Part shown: piece by piece, positions 16,872-24,834 of the stretch
Numbering within the stretch: the stretch's first letter is position 1
Layout: the number at the start of each line of letters is the position of its first letter
DNA from: Funiculus sociatus GB2-C1
GTDB taxonomy: Bacteria; Cyanobacteriota; Cyanobacteriia; Cyanobacteriales; FACHB-T130
Direction: 5' to 3'
Assembly: GCF_039962115.1 (NCBI RefSeq)
Contig: NZ_JAMPKJ010000066.1
Coordinates: forward strand, 1-32,816
DNA: 32,816 bases
Made by a program: the position numbers and the translations under genes
Notes under the pieces: generated by a model
Seen by the model: the letters and a program-made list of their open reading frames with translations, nothing else
Database searches by the model: none
Told to the model about the DNA's origin: nothing

Positions 16872-17065
16872 GTCGTAGCAGCTGATCAGGTGGTGTAAGC
16901 GGGTACAATTGCAAATTTGTAGCTCCTTTAGGCTAGGAGCGAGTAAATTTTGGATGATTAGGGAATGGTGAAGAGGAAGACTCTTAACCATTCCAAATTC
17001 CTGAATCTAAAATCCCACATTCTCAATCCAAACTCTAAAATCTCAAATCTAAAATTCTTAACTCA

Positions 17066-18457
17066 ATGGTAGAACTAACACCCAACTCTAGTTTCAGTTT
17101 AACGATTCGCCTCCAGATTCCCAACCGCGCTGGGATGTTAGCAAGTGTAACCGGAGCGATCGCGTCTGTCGGCGGTAACTTAGACCAGATTAGTTTGGTT
17201 GAACGCACCCGTCAGACGGTGACTCGCGAAATCACTGTCGATGCTGCCAGTACAGAACACGCTGAAAAGATTGTACAAGCGATTAAGCAGCTGTCAGATA
17301 TCAAATTGATCGATGTCTACGATCGCACCTTCAATTTACATCGCAGCGGCAAAATTACAATCGAAAGCAAAATTCCCCTCAAAAGTCAAGGGGATTTAGC
17401 GATGGCTTATACTCCCGGTGTGGGACGTATTTGTATGGCGATCGCGCGAGACCCGGAACAAGTCCACACCTTAACTATTAAGCAAAACACCGTTGCCATT
17501 GTCACCGATGGTAGTGCTGTCCTGGGATTGGGTAACTTGGGTGCCGCCGCCTCCTTACCAGTGATGGAAGGCAAAGCGATGCTGTTTAAAGAATTTGCCG
17601 GAATTGATGCCTTTCCTATCTGCCTGAATACCCAAGATACAGATCAAATTGTGGAAACTGTCAAGAACATCGCCCCAGTTTTTGGCGGGATCAACTTAGA
17701 AGATATTGCCGCGCCGCGATGTTTCGAGATTGAAGCGCGGCTGCGGCAAGAATTAGATATTCCTGTGTTTCACGACGATCAACACGGGACAGCAATTGTC
17801 AGTCTGGCGGCTTTGATCAACGCCCTGAAATTGGTAAAAAAATCCTTTGAGGATGTGCGTATTGTAATTAATGGTGCGGGTGCTGCTGGGGTAGCGATCG
17901 CACGTCTTTTACAAAAAGCTGGTGCCAAGTCAATCTGGATGTGCGACTCCAAAGGCATTATCTCCACCAACCGCCCTGACTTGACACCAGAAAAGCGAGA
18001 ATTTGCCATAGAATCTAGCGGTAACTTGGCAGATGCCATGAAACAAGCAGATATCTTCTTAGGTGTCAGCGCTCCCGGTGTTGTGTCGCCGGAAATGGTA
18101 CGCTCAATGGCAAAAGATCCGATTGTCATGGCGATGGCTAATCCCATCCCGGAAATTCAGCCGGAATTAATCGCCGACGATGTGGCTGTCATGGCAACGG
18201 GACGCAGCGACTACCCGAATCAAATCAACAACGTTTTAGCCTTTCCAGGTGTCTTCCGGGGTGCTTTAGATTGTCGCGCCTCTACGATTACCACCACTAT
18301 GTATTTAGAAGCCGCCAATGCGATCGCTTCCCTAGTCAAACCCTCCGACCTAGACCGGGAACACATCATCCCTTCCGTGTTTGACAAGCGGGTAGCCAGT
18401 GCCGTTGCTGGTGCTGTGCAAGCCGCCGCCCGATCTGAAGGGATCGCCCGCCGATAA
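17066..18457 (+). CDS. NAD(P)-dependent malic enzyme with N-terminal ACT domain
   Basis: Malic enzyme oxidatively decarboxylates malate to pyruvate and CO2, which matters in cyanobacteria for pyruvate supply. The 463-residue protein has an ACT regulatory domain at about 10-85 (IRLQIPNRAGMLASVTGAIA). The malic N-domain follows with AYTPGV (114-119; Tyr115 is the likely catalytic tyrosine), GLGNLGAAASLPVMEGKA, the metal-binding NLEDIAAPRCF and FHDDQHGTA. A Rossmann domain has INGAGAAGVAIARLL. The ACT domain implies allosteric control by an amino acid or other small ligand. The ATG at 17066 includes the whole ACT domain; upstream is a repetitive AATCTAAAAT stretch without a Shine-Dalgarno. Confidence 0.93.
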   Translation: MVELTPNSSFSLTIRLQIPNRAGMLASVTGAIASVGGNLDQISLVERTRQTVTREITVDAASTEHAEKIVQAIKQLSDIKLIDVYDRTFNLHRSGKITIESKIPLKSQGDLAMAYTPGVGRICMAIARDPEQVHTLTIKQNTVAIVTDGSAVLGLGNLGAAASLPVMEGKAMLFKEFAGIDAFPICLNTQDTDQIVETVKNIAPVFGGINLEDIAAPRCFEIEARLRQELDIPVFHDDQHGTAIVSLAALINALKLVKKSFEDVRIVINGAGAAGVAIARLLQKAGAKSIWMCDSKGIISTNRPDLTPEKREFAIESSGNLADAMKQADIFLGVSAPGVVSPEMVRSMAKDPIVMAMANPIPEIQPELIADDVAVMATGRSDYPNQINNVLAFPGVFRGALDCRASTITTTMYLEAANAIASLVKPSDLDREHIIPSVFDKRVASAVAGAVQAAARSEGIARR

Positions 18458-18607
18458 GGGAAAAGGGGAGCAGGAGAGTCAGCAGATAACTCCTCTCCTC
18501 AGCATTCTTCAGTCCTCAGCCCTTTGTGGTTCAATCCACAGATAGACCTTCTGCAATGCAGAGATTGGAACAATAAGAGGAAATAGTGCTTTTTCGCCAA
18601 AAAAATA

Positions 18608-19495
18608 ATGACCTTTAGTTTCTTTGACATTTTCTGGGTTATTTTAGCTGTATCCTCCTTCCTACCTGTATTGCAAAAACGCCAAGTTGCATCTCGACGA
18701 GTTCAATCCTTAAGAGAATTTGAGCGATCGCGTCGCAGCCGCGTGATTTTGCTAATTCACCGTCAAGAATCTATTAGTTTCTTAGGAATTCCTATATCTA
18801 GCTACATCAGCATCGAAGATTCAGAACAGGTACTGCGGGCAATTCGCCTCACCCCTCCCGAAGTTCCCATCGACCTAATTTTGCATACCCCAGGCGGCTT
18901 AGTGCTGGCAACAGAACAGATTGCCAGAGCGTTAATTCGTCACCCAGCGAAAGTCACCGTCTTTGTACCCCACTACGCTATGAGCGGCGGCACCATGTTA
19001 GCCTTAGCATCCGATGAAATCATCATGGATGCCAACGCCGTCTTAGGGCCAGTCGATCCCCAACTGGGAAATATGGCAGCTGCCAGTATTCTCAAGGTCA
19101 TTGAACAGAAGCCGATTAGCGAAGTTGACGACCAAACGATCATCATGGCAGACCTATCACGCAAAGCCATCGATCAGGTGCAACGGTTTGTCCGCACCCT
19201 CCTCAAAGACGCTATTCCTCAACCAAAGATTGCTCCTGAAAACATCGAAAAAATTGTGGAAGCCCTCACCACTGGCCGCGTCACCCATGACTATCCCATT
19301 ACAGTAGAGGAAGCCACGGAACTCGGTCTGCCAATTACGGTGGGGCTGCCAATGTCAATCTATAACTTAATGGAGTTGTACCCACAGCCGCAGGGCGGCC
19401 GTCCAAGCGTACAGTATATTCCCATGCCCTACGAAGGTGCGCCTGCTTTACCTGTCCCTAAAGGAAGACCACTGCCTGAAGATCCTCGGTCATAA
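18608..19495 (+). CDS. Membrane-anchored Clp-fold serine protease (SDH/SppA-like)
   Basis: The 295-residue protein has an N-terminal hydrophobic segment (3-21) and then a ClpP-like crotonase fold. LILHTPGGLVLATEQIARAL (90-109) supplies the oxyanion-hole glycines, and HYAMSGGTMLALASDEI has the likely nucleophile Ser126. This matches the SDH family of serine proteases related to SppA and the NfeD-linked peptidases, usually membrane proteins that cut membrane or signal peptides. The C-terminal 60 residues are Pro-rich. It is close behind the malic enzyme (150-base gap) and ends convergently with the PG-binding gene 4 bases away. Function in cyanobacteria is not established to my knowledge. Confidence 0.85.
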   Translation: MTFSFFDIFWVILAVSSFLPVLQKRQVASRRVQSLREFERSRRSRVILLIHRQESISFLGIPISSYISIEDSEQVLRAIRLTPPEVPIDLILHTPGGLVLATEQIARALIRHPAKVTVFVPHYAMSGGTMLALASDEIIMDANAVLGPVDPQLGNMAAASILKVIEQKPISEVDDQTIIMADLSRKAIDQVQRFVRTLLKDAIPQPKIAPENIEKIVEALTTGRVTHDYPITVEEATELGLPITVGLPMSIYNLMELYPQPQGGRPSVQYIPMPYEGAPALPVPKGRPLPEDPRS

Positions 19496-19499
19496 AGAT

Positions 19500-20252
19500 T
19501 TATCTTGCTGATGGCGAGGGACTGGGGCTAGGACTTGGCGCTGGCGAAGGAGTAGCCCCTGGTGTCGGTGAGGGACTAGGACTTGGAGCTGGTGAAGGAG
19601 TGGTATCCCTTGGTATTGGCGTAGCTCTTGGCAGGGGTGTTGGGGTTGCCGTTGGTGATGGCGTTGGTGATGGCGTTGGTGATGGCGTTGGTGATGGCGT
19701 AGCTCTTGGGGTTGGCGTTGGTGATGGTGATGGCGTAGCTGTTGGTGATGGCGTAGCTGTTGGCGTTGGTGCTTGGTCAACAGTTCCTAAGATTCTTTTT
19801 GCTTCCAAGTCGAGTCTCTGACGGACTGGTAACGTAGCGATGCCAGTTACAGGCAAATTAAACTGTCTCTGAAATTGCCTGATAGCTTCTTCGGTTCGCG
19901 GGCCATAAAACTGCGTCCGGGGCAAAAGGGGATTTGGCTTAACAACTAGGTTCAAGTTTGCCTGGAGAATTCTGACTAAATCAGCAGCCAAATTCTGCGT
20001 TCTCTCACCAGCTAGGCCATCAACTGGTGTAATTTTGTATCCCTGCTGAAATTCGCGGATAGCCCTGGTACTGGCTTCATCCGTAAGGTTATCTCCCAGA
20101 GTGACGTTATACCCGAAGCCGCGCAATACTGAGCGCATTTCAAGTGGCGTATAGTCGCGGCTTCTGTCGGCTAAAGCGAATTCGTAACTAACTAAGCTGG
20201 CTGTTATGCCGAGGGCAACGGCAGCCAAAGGCATTCCAAATCTACCCCACAT
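19500..20252 (-). CDS. Secreted peptidoglycan-binding protein with Pro/Thr/Ser-rich tail
   Basis: The 250-residue product has a signal peptide (1-28, ending EFALA) and two PG_binding_1 three-helix modules. The first, about 34-100, includes [20 protein letters not shown] and [13 protein letters not shown]; the second, about 110-150, has [22 protein letters not shown]. From residue 162 to the end the sequence is a PTPSPSPTP-type tail that could span the wall or be glycosylated. GAGGAG lies 10 bases before the ATG on the minus strand, a good Shine-Dalgarno, so the start is secure. No enzymatic domain is attached; it may anchor to or sense the wall. Confidence 0.88.
   Translation of the reverse strand: MWGRFGMPLAAVALGITASLVSYEFALADRSRDYTPLEMRSVLRGFGYNVTLGDNLTDEASTRAIREFQQGYKITPVDGLAGERTQNLAADLVRILQANLNLVVKPNPLLPRTQFYGPRTEEAIRQFQRQFNLPVTGIATLPVRQRLDLEAKRILGTVDQAPTPTATPSPTATPSPSPTPTPRATPSPTPSPTPSPTPSPTATPTPLPRATPIPRDTTPSPAPSPSPSPTPGATPSPAPSPSPSPSPSAR
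19651..19698. repeat. 12-bp minisatellite, four exact copies
   Basis: GTTGGTGATGGC repeats four times in tandem and encodes SPTP units on the minus strand in the tail of the PG-binding protein. Degenerate copies continue to about 19770, interrupted by GTAGCTCTTGG and GTAGCTGTT units. Such a tract is prone to in-frame length change. Confidence 0.9.
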
Positions 20253-20564
20253 ACTTCAAACTCCTCACTCACTGAATTAAACGCGATCGCGAATTAAATA
20301 GTTACAGTTTAAGCCCAATTGGGAATCCTGACGCTAACCTTTGGTGAGTTGACAAATTTTTGGGTATTATTTGGTCTAAATTCTAGGAATGGTAATTGCG
20401 ATCGCAATTAGCTCCCCGCTGTCGCGCCTATCCAATTTTCCGGGTCTATTTCGCTCCTCTTCAGCCTAAATCGTCAATCATGGATGAAGGATAAAGTGTG
20501 ATAAGTCTATCAGTCGCAAGCGTCGCAACCCCACCTTCAACCTCCTTTATCCTTCATCCCTACC
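20253..20564. other. Divergent promoter region with two HIP1 sites
   Basis: This 312-base gap separates the divergent PG-binding and membrane-protein genes and should hold both promoters. It contains HIP1 octamers at about 20283 and 20398, a TTGACA at 20349-20354 without a well-placed -10 box, and the inverted repeat at 20482-20559. No gene is seen. Confidence 0.5.
20482..20559 (+). repeat. 14-bp inverted repeat ending just before a start codon
   Basis: GGATGAAGGATAAA (20482-20495) and its exact complement TTTATCCTTCATCC (20546-20559) flank 50 bases. The right arm ends five bases before the ATG at 20565 and takes the place where a Shine-Dalgarno would lie. If both arms are in the mRNA, the stem would control access to the start. 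Confidence 0.6.
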
Positions 20565-21977
20565 ATGACCCCTCAAAAAATAGCAAATAGGCCCAAATCC
20601 CGCCGTCATCTGTGGTATGAACGTGTGATGGCACTTTTAGCCCTGGCTAACTTGGGCTTGGTCGCGTTTGATTTGAGCTATGTCCCCTTACGCGATTTCT
20701 ACCTGCGCGAGTTCCGCAGCCTCACCCAAGTCTATGACCCAATCAAAGCTATTGAACCCCATCGAGAAACGCAGCGGTATCTGGAAACGGTAGAAAATCT
20801 CAAAGTGGAACTGCAAAAACCTACAGGGTTGCAGTCGCCAAGGGTCGAAACCTTGTTACAGGAACTACGCGATCGCAGCGTGGAAATGATTGAGACTAAT
20901 CCATTTCAAGAAGCAAACAAAACAGGAACTCTCGAAAAAATCAAAAATCGGATGCGGCGGCGAATTGGCAACGACTCCGCCAAACAATCTTTCATAACTT
21001 TCTGGAGTTTACCCTACTTATCACAGGACTGGGAAAAAGAAATTGCGTTTTATAACCAAGAAATCCAGCCCTTAGTAGCAACCAATTATTTTCGTCAGAT
21101 AGGAGAAACAGGTTATTTTGTTGACTATTTTTGGCTGATTGATATTTGGTTTATCATCCCGTTTGCCATTGAATTTTTGGCTCGTACCTACTACATTCAC
21201 CGCACTCGCATCGGTTTAACTTGGATAGAAGCAATGCTGTGGCGGTGGTATGACATTTTTATGCTATTACCTTTTTGGCGGTTACTGCGTGTCATTACAG
21301 TTGCACTTCGCCTACACCAAGCCAAATTGTTAAACCTGGAACCAGTAAGGCTGCAAGTTAACCGAGGACTGGCGGCAAACTTTGCAGAAGAACTAGCAGA
21401 AGTTATCGTTATCCGGGTAATTAACCAGGTGCAAAGTTCCATTCGCCGGGGAGAACTTAGACGGTTGATTGCCAACAAAGAAGCTCGTCCATACATTGAC
21501 ATCAATAATGTTAATGAAGTGGAAGCGATCGCTACTTTATTAATGAAAATAACCGTTTATCAAGTCCTCCCAAAAATCCAGCCGGATTTGGAAGCAATTT
21601 TAAAACACAATATAGACAAAATTCTCCAGTCTTCCCCAGCTTATAGAGGACTCCAGCAGGTGCCAGGATTGGGTACGCTCCCCGCGCAAATAACTGAGAA
21701 CCTGGTTAGAGAAATCTCCCAAGCAGCCTACCAAACCCTCACTTCCTCCCTGGAAGACGACCCGGTTGGCTCAGAACTCTCCAAACAGTTGATGGAACAC
21801 TTCACCCAAGCCTTGGGATCGGAAGTGCAAAGACAGCAGACAATACAGAAGATTCAATCTTTACTTATCGATATGTTAGAAGAAATCAAACTCAACTACG
21901 TTCAGAACTTGTCCGAGGGAGATTTGGAACAAGTATTAGAAGAAAAAAGAGCTATCAGTCAAATTGTCAAGCGTTGA
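20565..21977 (+). CDS. Multi-pass membrane protein of unknown function
   Basis: The 470-residue protein has a hydrophobic helix at about 20-40 (VMALLALANLGLVAFDLSYV), a soluble loop to about 185, and hydrophobic helices at about 188-208 (YFWLIDIWFIIPFAIEFLA) and 225-250. The last group, WRWYDIFMLLPFWRLLRVITVALRL, has arginines spaced every three or so residues, reminiscent of the S3-S4 part of voltage-sensor domains, but no pore or selectivity-filter motif is visible. The remaining 220 residues are helical and cytosolic-looking. I do not recognise a named family. The ATG at 20565 lacks a Shine-Dalgarno. Confidence 0.75.
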   Translation: MTPQKIANRPKSRRHLWYERVMALLALANLGLVAFDLSYVPLRDFYLREFRSLTQVYDPIKAIEPHRETQRYLETVENLKVELQKPTGLQSPRVETLLQELRDRSVEMIETNPFQEANKTGTLEKIKNRMRRRIGNDSAKQSFITFWSLPYLSQDWEKEIAFYNQEIQPLVATNYFRQIGETGYFVDYFWLIDIWFIIPFAIEFLARTYYIHRTRIGLTWIEAMLWRWYDIFMLLPFWRLLRVITVALRLHQAKLLNLEPVRLQVNRGLAANFAEELAEVIVIRVINQVQSSIRRGELRRLIANKEARPYIDINNVNEVEAIATLLMKITVYQVLPKIQPDLEAILKHNIDKILQSSPAYRGLQQVPGLGTLPAQITENLVREISQAAYQTLTSSLEDDPVGSELSKQLMEHFTQALGSEVQRQQTIQKIQSLLIDMLEEIKLNYVQNLSEGDLEQVLEEKRAISQIVKR

Positions 21978-22060
21978 TTAGGGAGTAGGGATTCGGGGGT
22001 TCACAGGCGAGACACCTGTGCGGCGGACTAGGGAAGAAGGGAACAGAAGAATTTTTTTTG

Positions 22061-22085
22061 TTGCCTTTTACATGATTGCCCTTTT
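22061..22085. repeat. TTGCCTTTTACATGATTGCC repeat, copy 2
   Basis: It matches 7011-7040 except for the deletion of GATT after TTGCCTTTTA and one base further on. Both copies sit beside T-runs. Confidence 0.5.
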
Positions 22086-22184
22086 CCTGACTCGCCACCA
22101 GAGTACAGCTTGCGTTAAAATCAACGTAGGGACGAATCCAACCGGATTCGTTGCAAGACTTCTTGGAATATAGTGTTCGCAGGA

Positions 22185-22209
22185 AGTGGGGCGGCACCCA
22201 CTTTTTTTT
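22185..22209 (+). terminator. Hairpin followed by eight T: terminator or attenuator
   Basis: AGTGGG (22185-22190) pairs with CCCACT (22197-22202) around GCGGCA, and T occupies 22202-22209. It lies 208 bases after the membrane-protein stop and 75 bases before rimP. The short stem with a strong U-tract is a plausible intrinsic terminator; if the operon promoter is upstream it would instead work as an attenuator. Confidence 0.55.
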
Positions 22210-22215
22210 GTTGGA

Positions 22216-22243
22216 GTTTTACAACCCTAATAGGGATTGGAAC
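22216..22243. repeat. Lone CRISPR-repeat-like sequence
   Basis: The 28 bases contain the partial palindrome CCCTAATAGGG flanked by TTTTACAA and ATTGGAAC, the layout of many cyanobacterial CRISPR repeats. Only one copy exists here, with no spacers and no cas genes, so it is not an array. Confidence 0.35.
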
Positions 22244-22283
22244 CTCCGCCCCGCATAAATTCTACAATGTACGGATAGGTCTA

Positions 22284-22745
22284 ATGACTCATCCTCTGAT
22301 TCCACAAATTATTGATTTAGCGACACCAGTAGCAGAAGACTTGGGCTTGGAGGTAGTAGGGGCGGTTTTTCACACCAACCAACGCCCGCCAGTGCTGCGA
22401 GTGGACATCCGGAACTGCGACACCGACACGGGACTAGATGACTGCGAACGGATGAGTAAGTCTTTGGAAGCTGCTTTAGATGCAGCCAATATCATCCCTG
22501 ATGCGTATGTATTGGAGATTTCCAGCCCTGGGATTTCGCGCCAGCTGACCACGGATCGAGAGTTTATATCCTTCAAGGGATTTCCCGCGATCATCAAAAC
22601 CTCCGAACCTTATGAAGGGCAGAAAGAATGGAGGGGACAACTAATTGGTCGCGATGAGAGCAGTATTTACCTCAACCAAAAGGGTCGGGCGATCGCTATT
22701 CCCCGCCAGCTGGTGAGCCGCGTACAGCTGGATGAAAAACGCTAA
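22284..22745 (+). CDS. rimP: Ribosome maturation factor RimP
   Basis: RimP assists late 30S subunit maturation. The 153-residue product has the N-terminal alpha/beta domain ([21 protein letters not shown], then [10 protein letters not shown]), the [15 protein letters not shown] helix and the family motif [14 protein letters not shown]. The C-terminal SH3-like barrel follows with [16 protein letters not shown] start at ATG 22284, because the open frame before it crosses a terminator-like hairpin and lacks RimP similarity. It opens the classical rimP-nusA-ylxR-infB operon; 109 bases and an inverted repeat separate it from nusA. Confidence 0.95.
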   Translation: MTHPLIPQIIDLATPVAEDLGLEVVGAVFHTNQRPPVLRVDIRNCDTDTGLDDCERMSKSLEAALDAANIIPDAYVLEISSPGISRQLTTDREFISFKGFPAIIKTSEPYEGQKEWRGQLIGRDESSIYLNQKGRAIAIPRQLVSRVQLDEKR

Positions 22746-22763
22746 TTGAAGGATTGCTAACTG

Positions 22764-22813
22764 CTAATAGCTAATGGCTAATTGTTCGCAAGCTAGGAAC
22801 CATTAGCTATTAG
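22764..22813. repeat. Inverted repeat of TAGCTAATGG type between rimP and nusA
   Basis: Arms CTAATAGCTAATGG and CCATTAGCTATTAG (14 bp, perfect) enclose 22 bases. Extra partial units on both sides make it a small cluster of CTAATAG/CTAATGG heptads. Confidence 0.75.
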
Positions 22814-22854
22814 CTATTAGCCAATGACAAATATTACTTTTGGAGGTTTTTTTT

Positions 22855-24183
22855 ATGTCAATGGTTAGTCTGCGTGGACTTAAAGAGCTAATCGACAAAA
22901 TTAGTACAGAGCGCAATTTACCCAAAAGTGCCGTGCAATCAGCCCTCAGAGAAGCCCTTCTTAAGGGCTACGAGCGCTATCGTCGCACCCAGAACCTCGA
23001 CAAGCGGCACTTTGATGAAGAGTATTTTGAAAACTTTGAAGTCGAACTCGACACAGAAGAGGAAGGCTTCCGCGTCTTGGCTACCAAGACCATTGTGGAA
23101 GAAGTGACAAACTCGGATCATGAAATTGCCCTAGAACAAGTTCAGGAAGTAGCTCCAGAGGCGGCTCTAGGTGACACCGTGGTTCTGGACGTCACACCAG
23201 AACAAACCGAATTTGGTCGCATGGCGGCAATTCAAACCAAACAAGTGTTATCGCAAAAACTGCGAGATCAGCAGCGCAAACTCGTTGCTGAAGAGTTCCA
23301 AGAACTGGAAGGAACCGTCTTACAGGCGCGAGTGCTGAGATTTGAGCGGCAATCTGTAATTATGGCGGTCAATAGTGGGTTTGGTCAGTCAGAAGTGGAA
23401 GCCGACTTACCGAAGCGGGAACAGCTGCCCAACGACAATTACCGCGCCAATGCTACCTTCAAAGTATTTCTAAAAAAGGTACGGGAAGGCCCAGCGCGTG
23501 GCCCTCAGTTACTGGTTTCTAGAGCCGCCGCAGGGTTAGTAGTTTATCTATTTGCCAACGAAGTACCAGAAATTGAGGATGAAGTGGTGCGGATTGTGGC
23601 AGTAGCGAGAGAAGCCAATCCTCCCTCTCGTCATGTAGGCCCCCGCACCAAAATCGCCGTTGATACTTTGGAGCGCGATGTAGACCCCGTGGGAGCCTGT
23701 ATTGGCGCTAGAGGATCGCGGATTCAAGTGGTAGTAAATGAATTGCGGGGCGAAAAAATAGATGTGATCCGCTGGTCGCCTGACCCATCTACCTACATTT
23801 CTAATGCTCTTTCGCCCGCACGAGTCGATGAGGTGCGCCTTGTAAACCCAGATGCTCGTCAGGCTCATGTTTTGGTGGCGGAGGATCAACTAAGTTTGGC
23901 GATAGGTAAAGAAGGTCAGAATGTCCGTCTAGCAGCGCGATTAACAGGTTGGAAAATCGATATTAAAGACATTGCCAAGTACGACTACGAAGCCGAAGCC
24001 CGGAATATAGCGGCTGCTGCTGCTCAACGACAAGCCGAAGAGGAAGCTCTCTCCGCTTTGGCAGACGACGATGAGGAGTTTGAAGAATTTGAAACTCCTG
24101 CTTCACAACATGATTGGCAGGACGACCTGGACGAGGAAGATGAGGTAGATGAAGTTAATCAGGCGCAGACAACGGAAGTTTAG
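22855..24183 (+). CDS. nusA: Transcription termination/antitermination factor NusA
   Basis: NusA binds RNA polymerase and controls pausing, termination and antitermination. The 442-residue product has the N-terminal polymerase-binding domain (1-125; LKELIDKISTERNLPKSAVQ), an S1 domain (about 130-200), KH1 (VGACIGARGSRIQVVVNEL) and KH2 (LAIGKEGQNVRLAARLTGWKIDI). An acidic tail ends the protein (DDDEEFEEFE, DLDEEDEVDEV). The E. coli-type C-terminal acidic repeats are absent, as usual outside proteobacteria. ATG 22855 is chosen over a TTG at 22840, because the GGAGG at 22842-22846 is then an ideal ribosome site eight bases upstream. Confidence 0.97.
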   Translation: MSMVSLRGLKELIDKISTERNLPKSAVQSALREALLKGYERYRRTQNLDKRHFDEEYFENFEVELDTEEEGFRVLATKTIVEEVTNSDHEIALEQVQEVAPEAALGDTVVLDVTPEQTEFGRMAAIQTKQVLSQKLRDQQRKLVAEEFQELEGTVLQARVLRFERQSVIMAVNSGFGQSEVEADLPKREQLPNDNYRANATFKVFLKKVREGPARGPQLLVSRAAAGLVVYLFANEVPEIEDEVVRIVAVAREANPPSRHVGPRTKIAVDTLERDVDPVGACIGARGSRIQVVVNELRGEKIDVIRWSPDPSTYISNALSPARVDEVRLVNPDARQAHVLVAEDQLSLAIGKEGQNVRLAARLTGWKIDIKDIAKYDYEAEARNIAAAAAQRQAEEEALSALADDDEEFEEFETPASQHDWQDDLDEEDEVDEVNQAQTTEV

Positions 24184-24214
24184 ATTTGAGATTTAATCTA
24201 AAATCTCAAATCTA
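24181..24214. repeat. Perfect inverted repeat overlapping the nusA stop codon
   Basis: TAGATTTGAGATTT and AAATCTCAAATCTA (14-bp arms) enclose AATCTA. The first three bases are the nusA stop. No U-tract follows, and ylxR starts 16 bases later. Similar AATCTAAAATCTC words precede the malic enzyme gene (about 17000-17060). Confidence 0.8.
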
Positions 24215-24229
24215 AACTGTTGCCTCGAT

Positions 24230-24550
24230 ATGAAACCAAACTATCGGCGTTGCGTAAGTTGCCGCCAGGTAGCGCTAAAGTCAGACTTTTGGCGCGTTGT
24301 AAGACTCTACCCGTCGGGGAAGTTACAATTAGATCAGGGGATGGGACGTTCCGCCTATATTTGTCCCCAGGAAAGTTGTTTGGTAGCGGCTCGAAAAAAA
24401 AATAAACTGGGGCGAAGTCTCAAAGCACCTGTTTCAGAAGAACTCTACCAAACCCTGTGGCAGCGTCTGACCGCTAGCCAACACGAGCGAAGTCTCCTGT
24501 TGGTTAGCGAAACCAGCAGCCAAGAGCCGCCTATCGTCCCAGGCCCATAA
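24230..24550 (+). CDS. ylxR: YlxR (DUF448) family RNA-binding protein
   Basis: YlxR proteins are small basic proteins encoded between nusA and infB; some influence RNase P or transcription. The 106-residue product has the start MKPNYRRCVSCRQVALKSDF with the RRCVSCR signature (Cys8 and Cys11), then LVAARKKNKLGRSLKAPVSEELYQTL, matching the conserved YICPQESCL and basic helix region. It carries about 25 extra residues at the C-terminus (SETSSQEPPIVPGP). ATG 24230 is the only start in the frame near the motif. The pairing with nusA is the textbook operon context. Confidence 0.92.
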   Translation: MKPNYRRCVSCRQVALKSDFWRVVRLYPSGKLQLDQGMGRSAYICPQESCLVAARKKNKLGRSLKAPVSEELYQTLWQRLTASQHERSLLLVSETSSQEPPIVPGP

Positions 24551-24834
24551 CACCCATCCGAATAAGATATCGTAAGGAAATAAGCCTGCAAAAAAGAAAT
24601 GTGACCCAAGTTGTTAAAAATTTGTGCAAGATTAGAAAAAAAGCAGTTAACTAAAATAGGCAGATAGCTTGTTTGTGGTAAGCAGAGTAAAAATTTCTTG
24701 TACATGATTACGAGAAGCAAAAGACAACAGTCTGGCGCTTCCGTTCTTTACACAGCACGCAAATGATCAACAAGTTGTGGTTTAAGCGTATGGTTATGGT
24801 CTGAAAACTGGTAGGATTCGAGGGGAAAGACTGG

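Larger units (their letters stand above)
21978..22283 (+). other. Leader region of the rimP-nusA-infB operon
   Basis: This 306-base gap is dense in hairpins: CACAGG/CCTGTG at 22002-22020, ACGAATCC/GGATTCGT at 22132-22151, and the U-tracted hairpin at 22185-22209. It also holds the repeat shared with 7011-7040 (22061-22085) and a CRISPR-repeat-like sequence at 22216-22243. An open frame through 22173-22283 joins rimP but is not RimP-like. Confidence 0.55.

Noticed and set aside
16872-16991. 40-residue extension of the SRPBCC protein
   Set aside because: The SRPBCC fold begins at MASFYAEIEI, and the upstream residues lack any fold signature.
20349-20380. TTGACA promoter candidate in the divergent gap
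   Set aside because: No -10 box lies at 16-18 bases; TATTAT is too close and TCTAAA too far.
22216-22243. CRISPR array
   Set aside because: Only one repeat-like unit exists; no regularly spaced second copy or cas gene is in the window.
22173-22283. N-terminal extension of rimP by 37 residues
   Set aside because: It would translate a terminator-like hairpin and the CRISPR-like repeat, and RimP proteins start at the MTHPLIPQI position.
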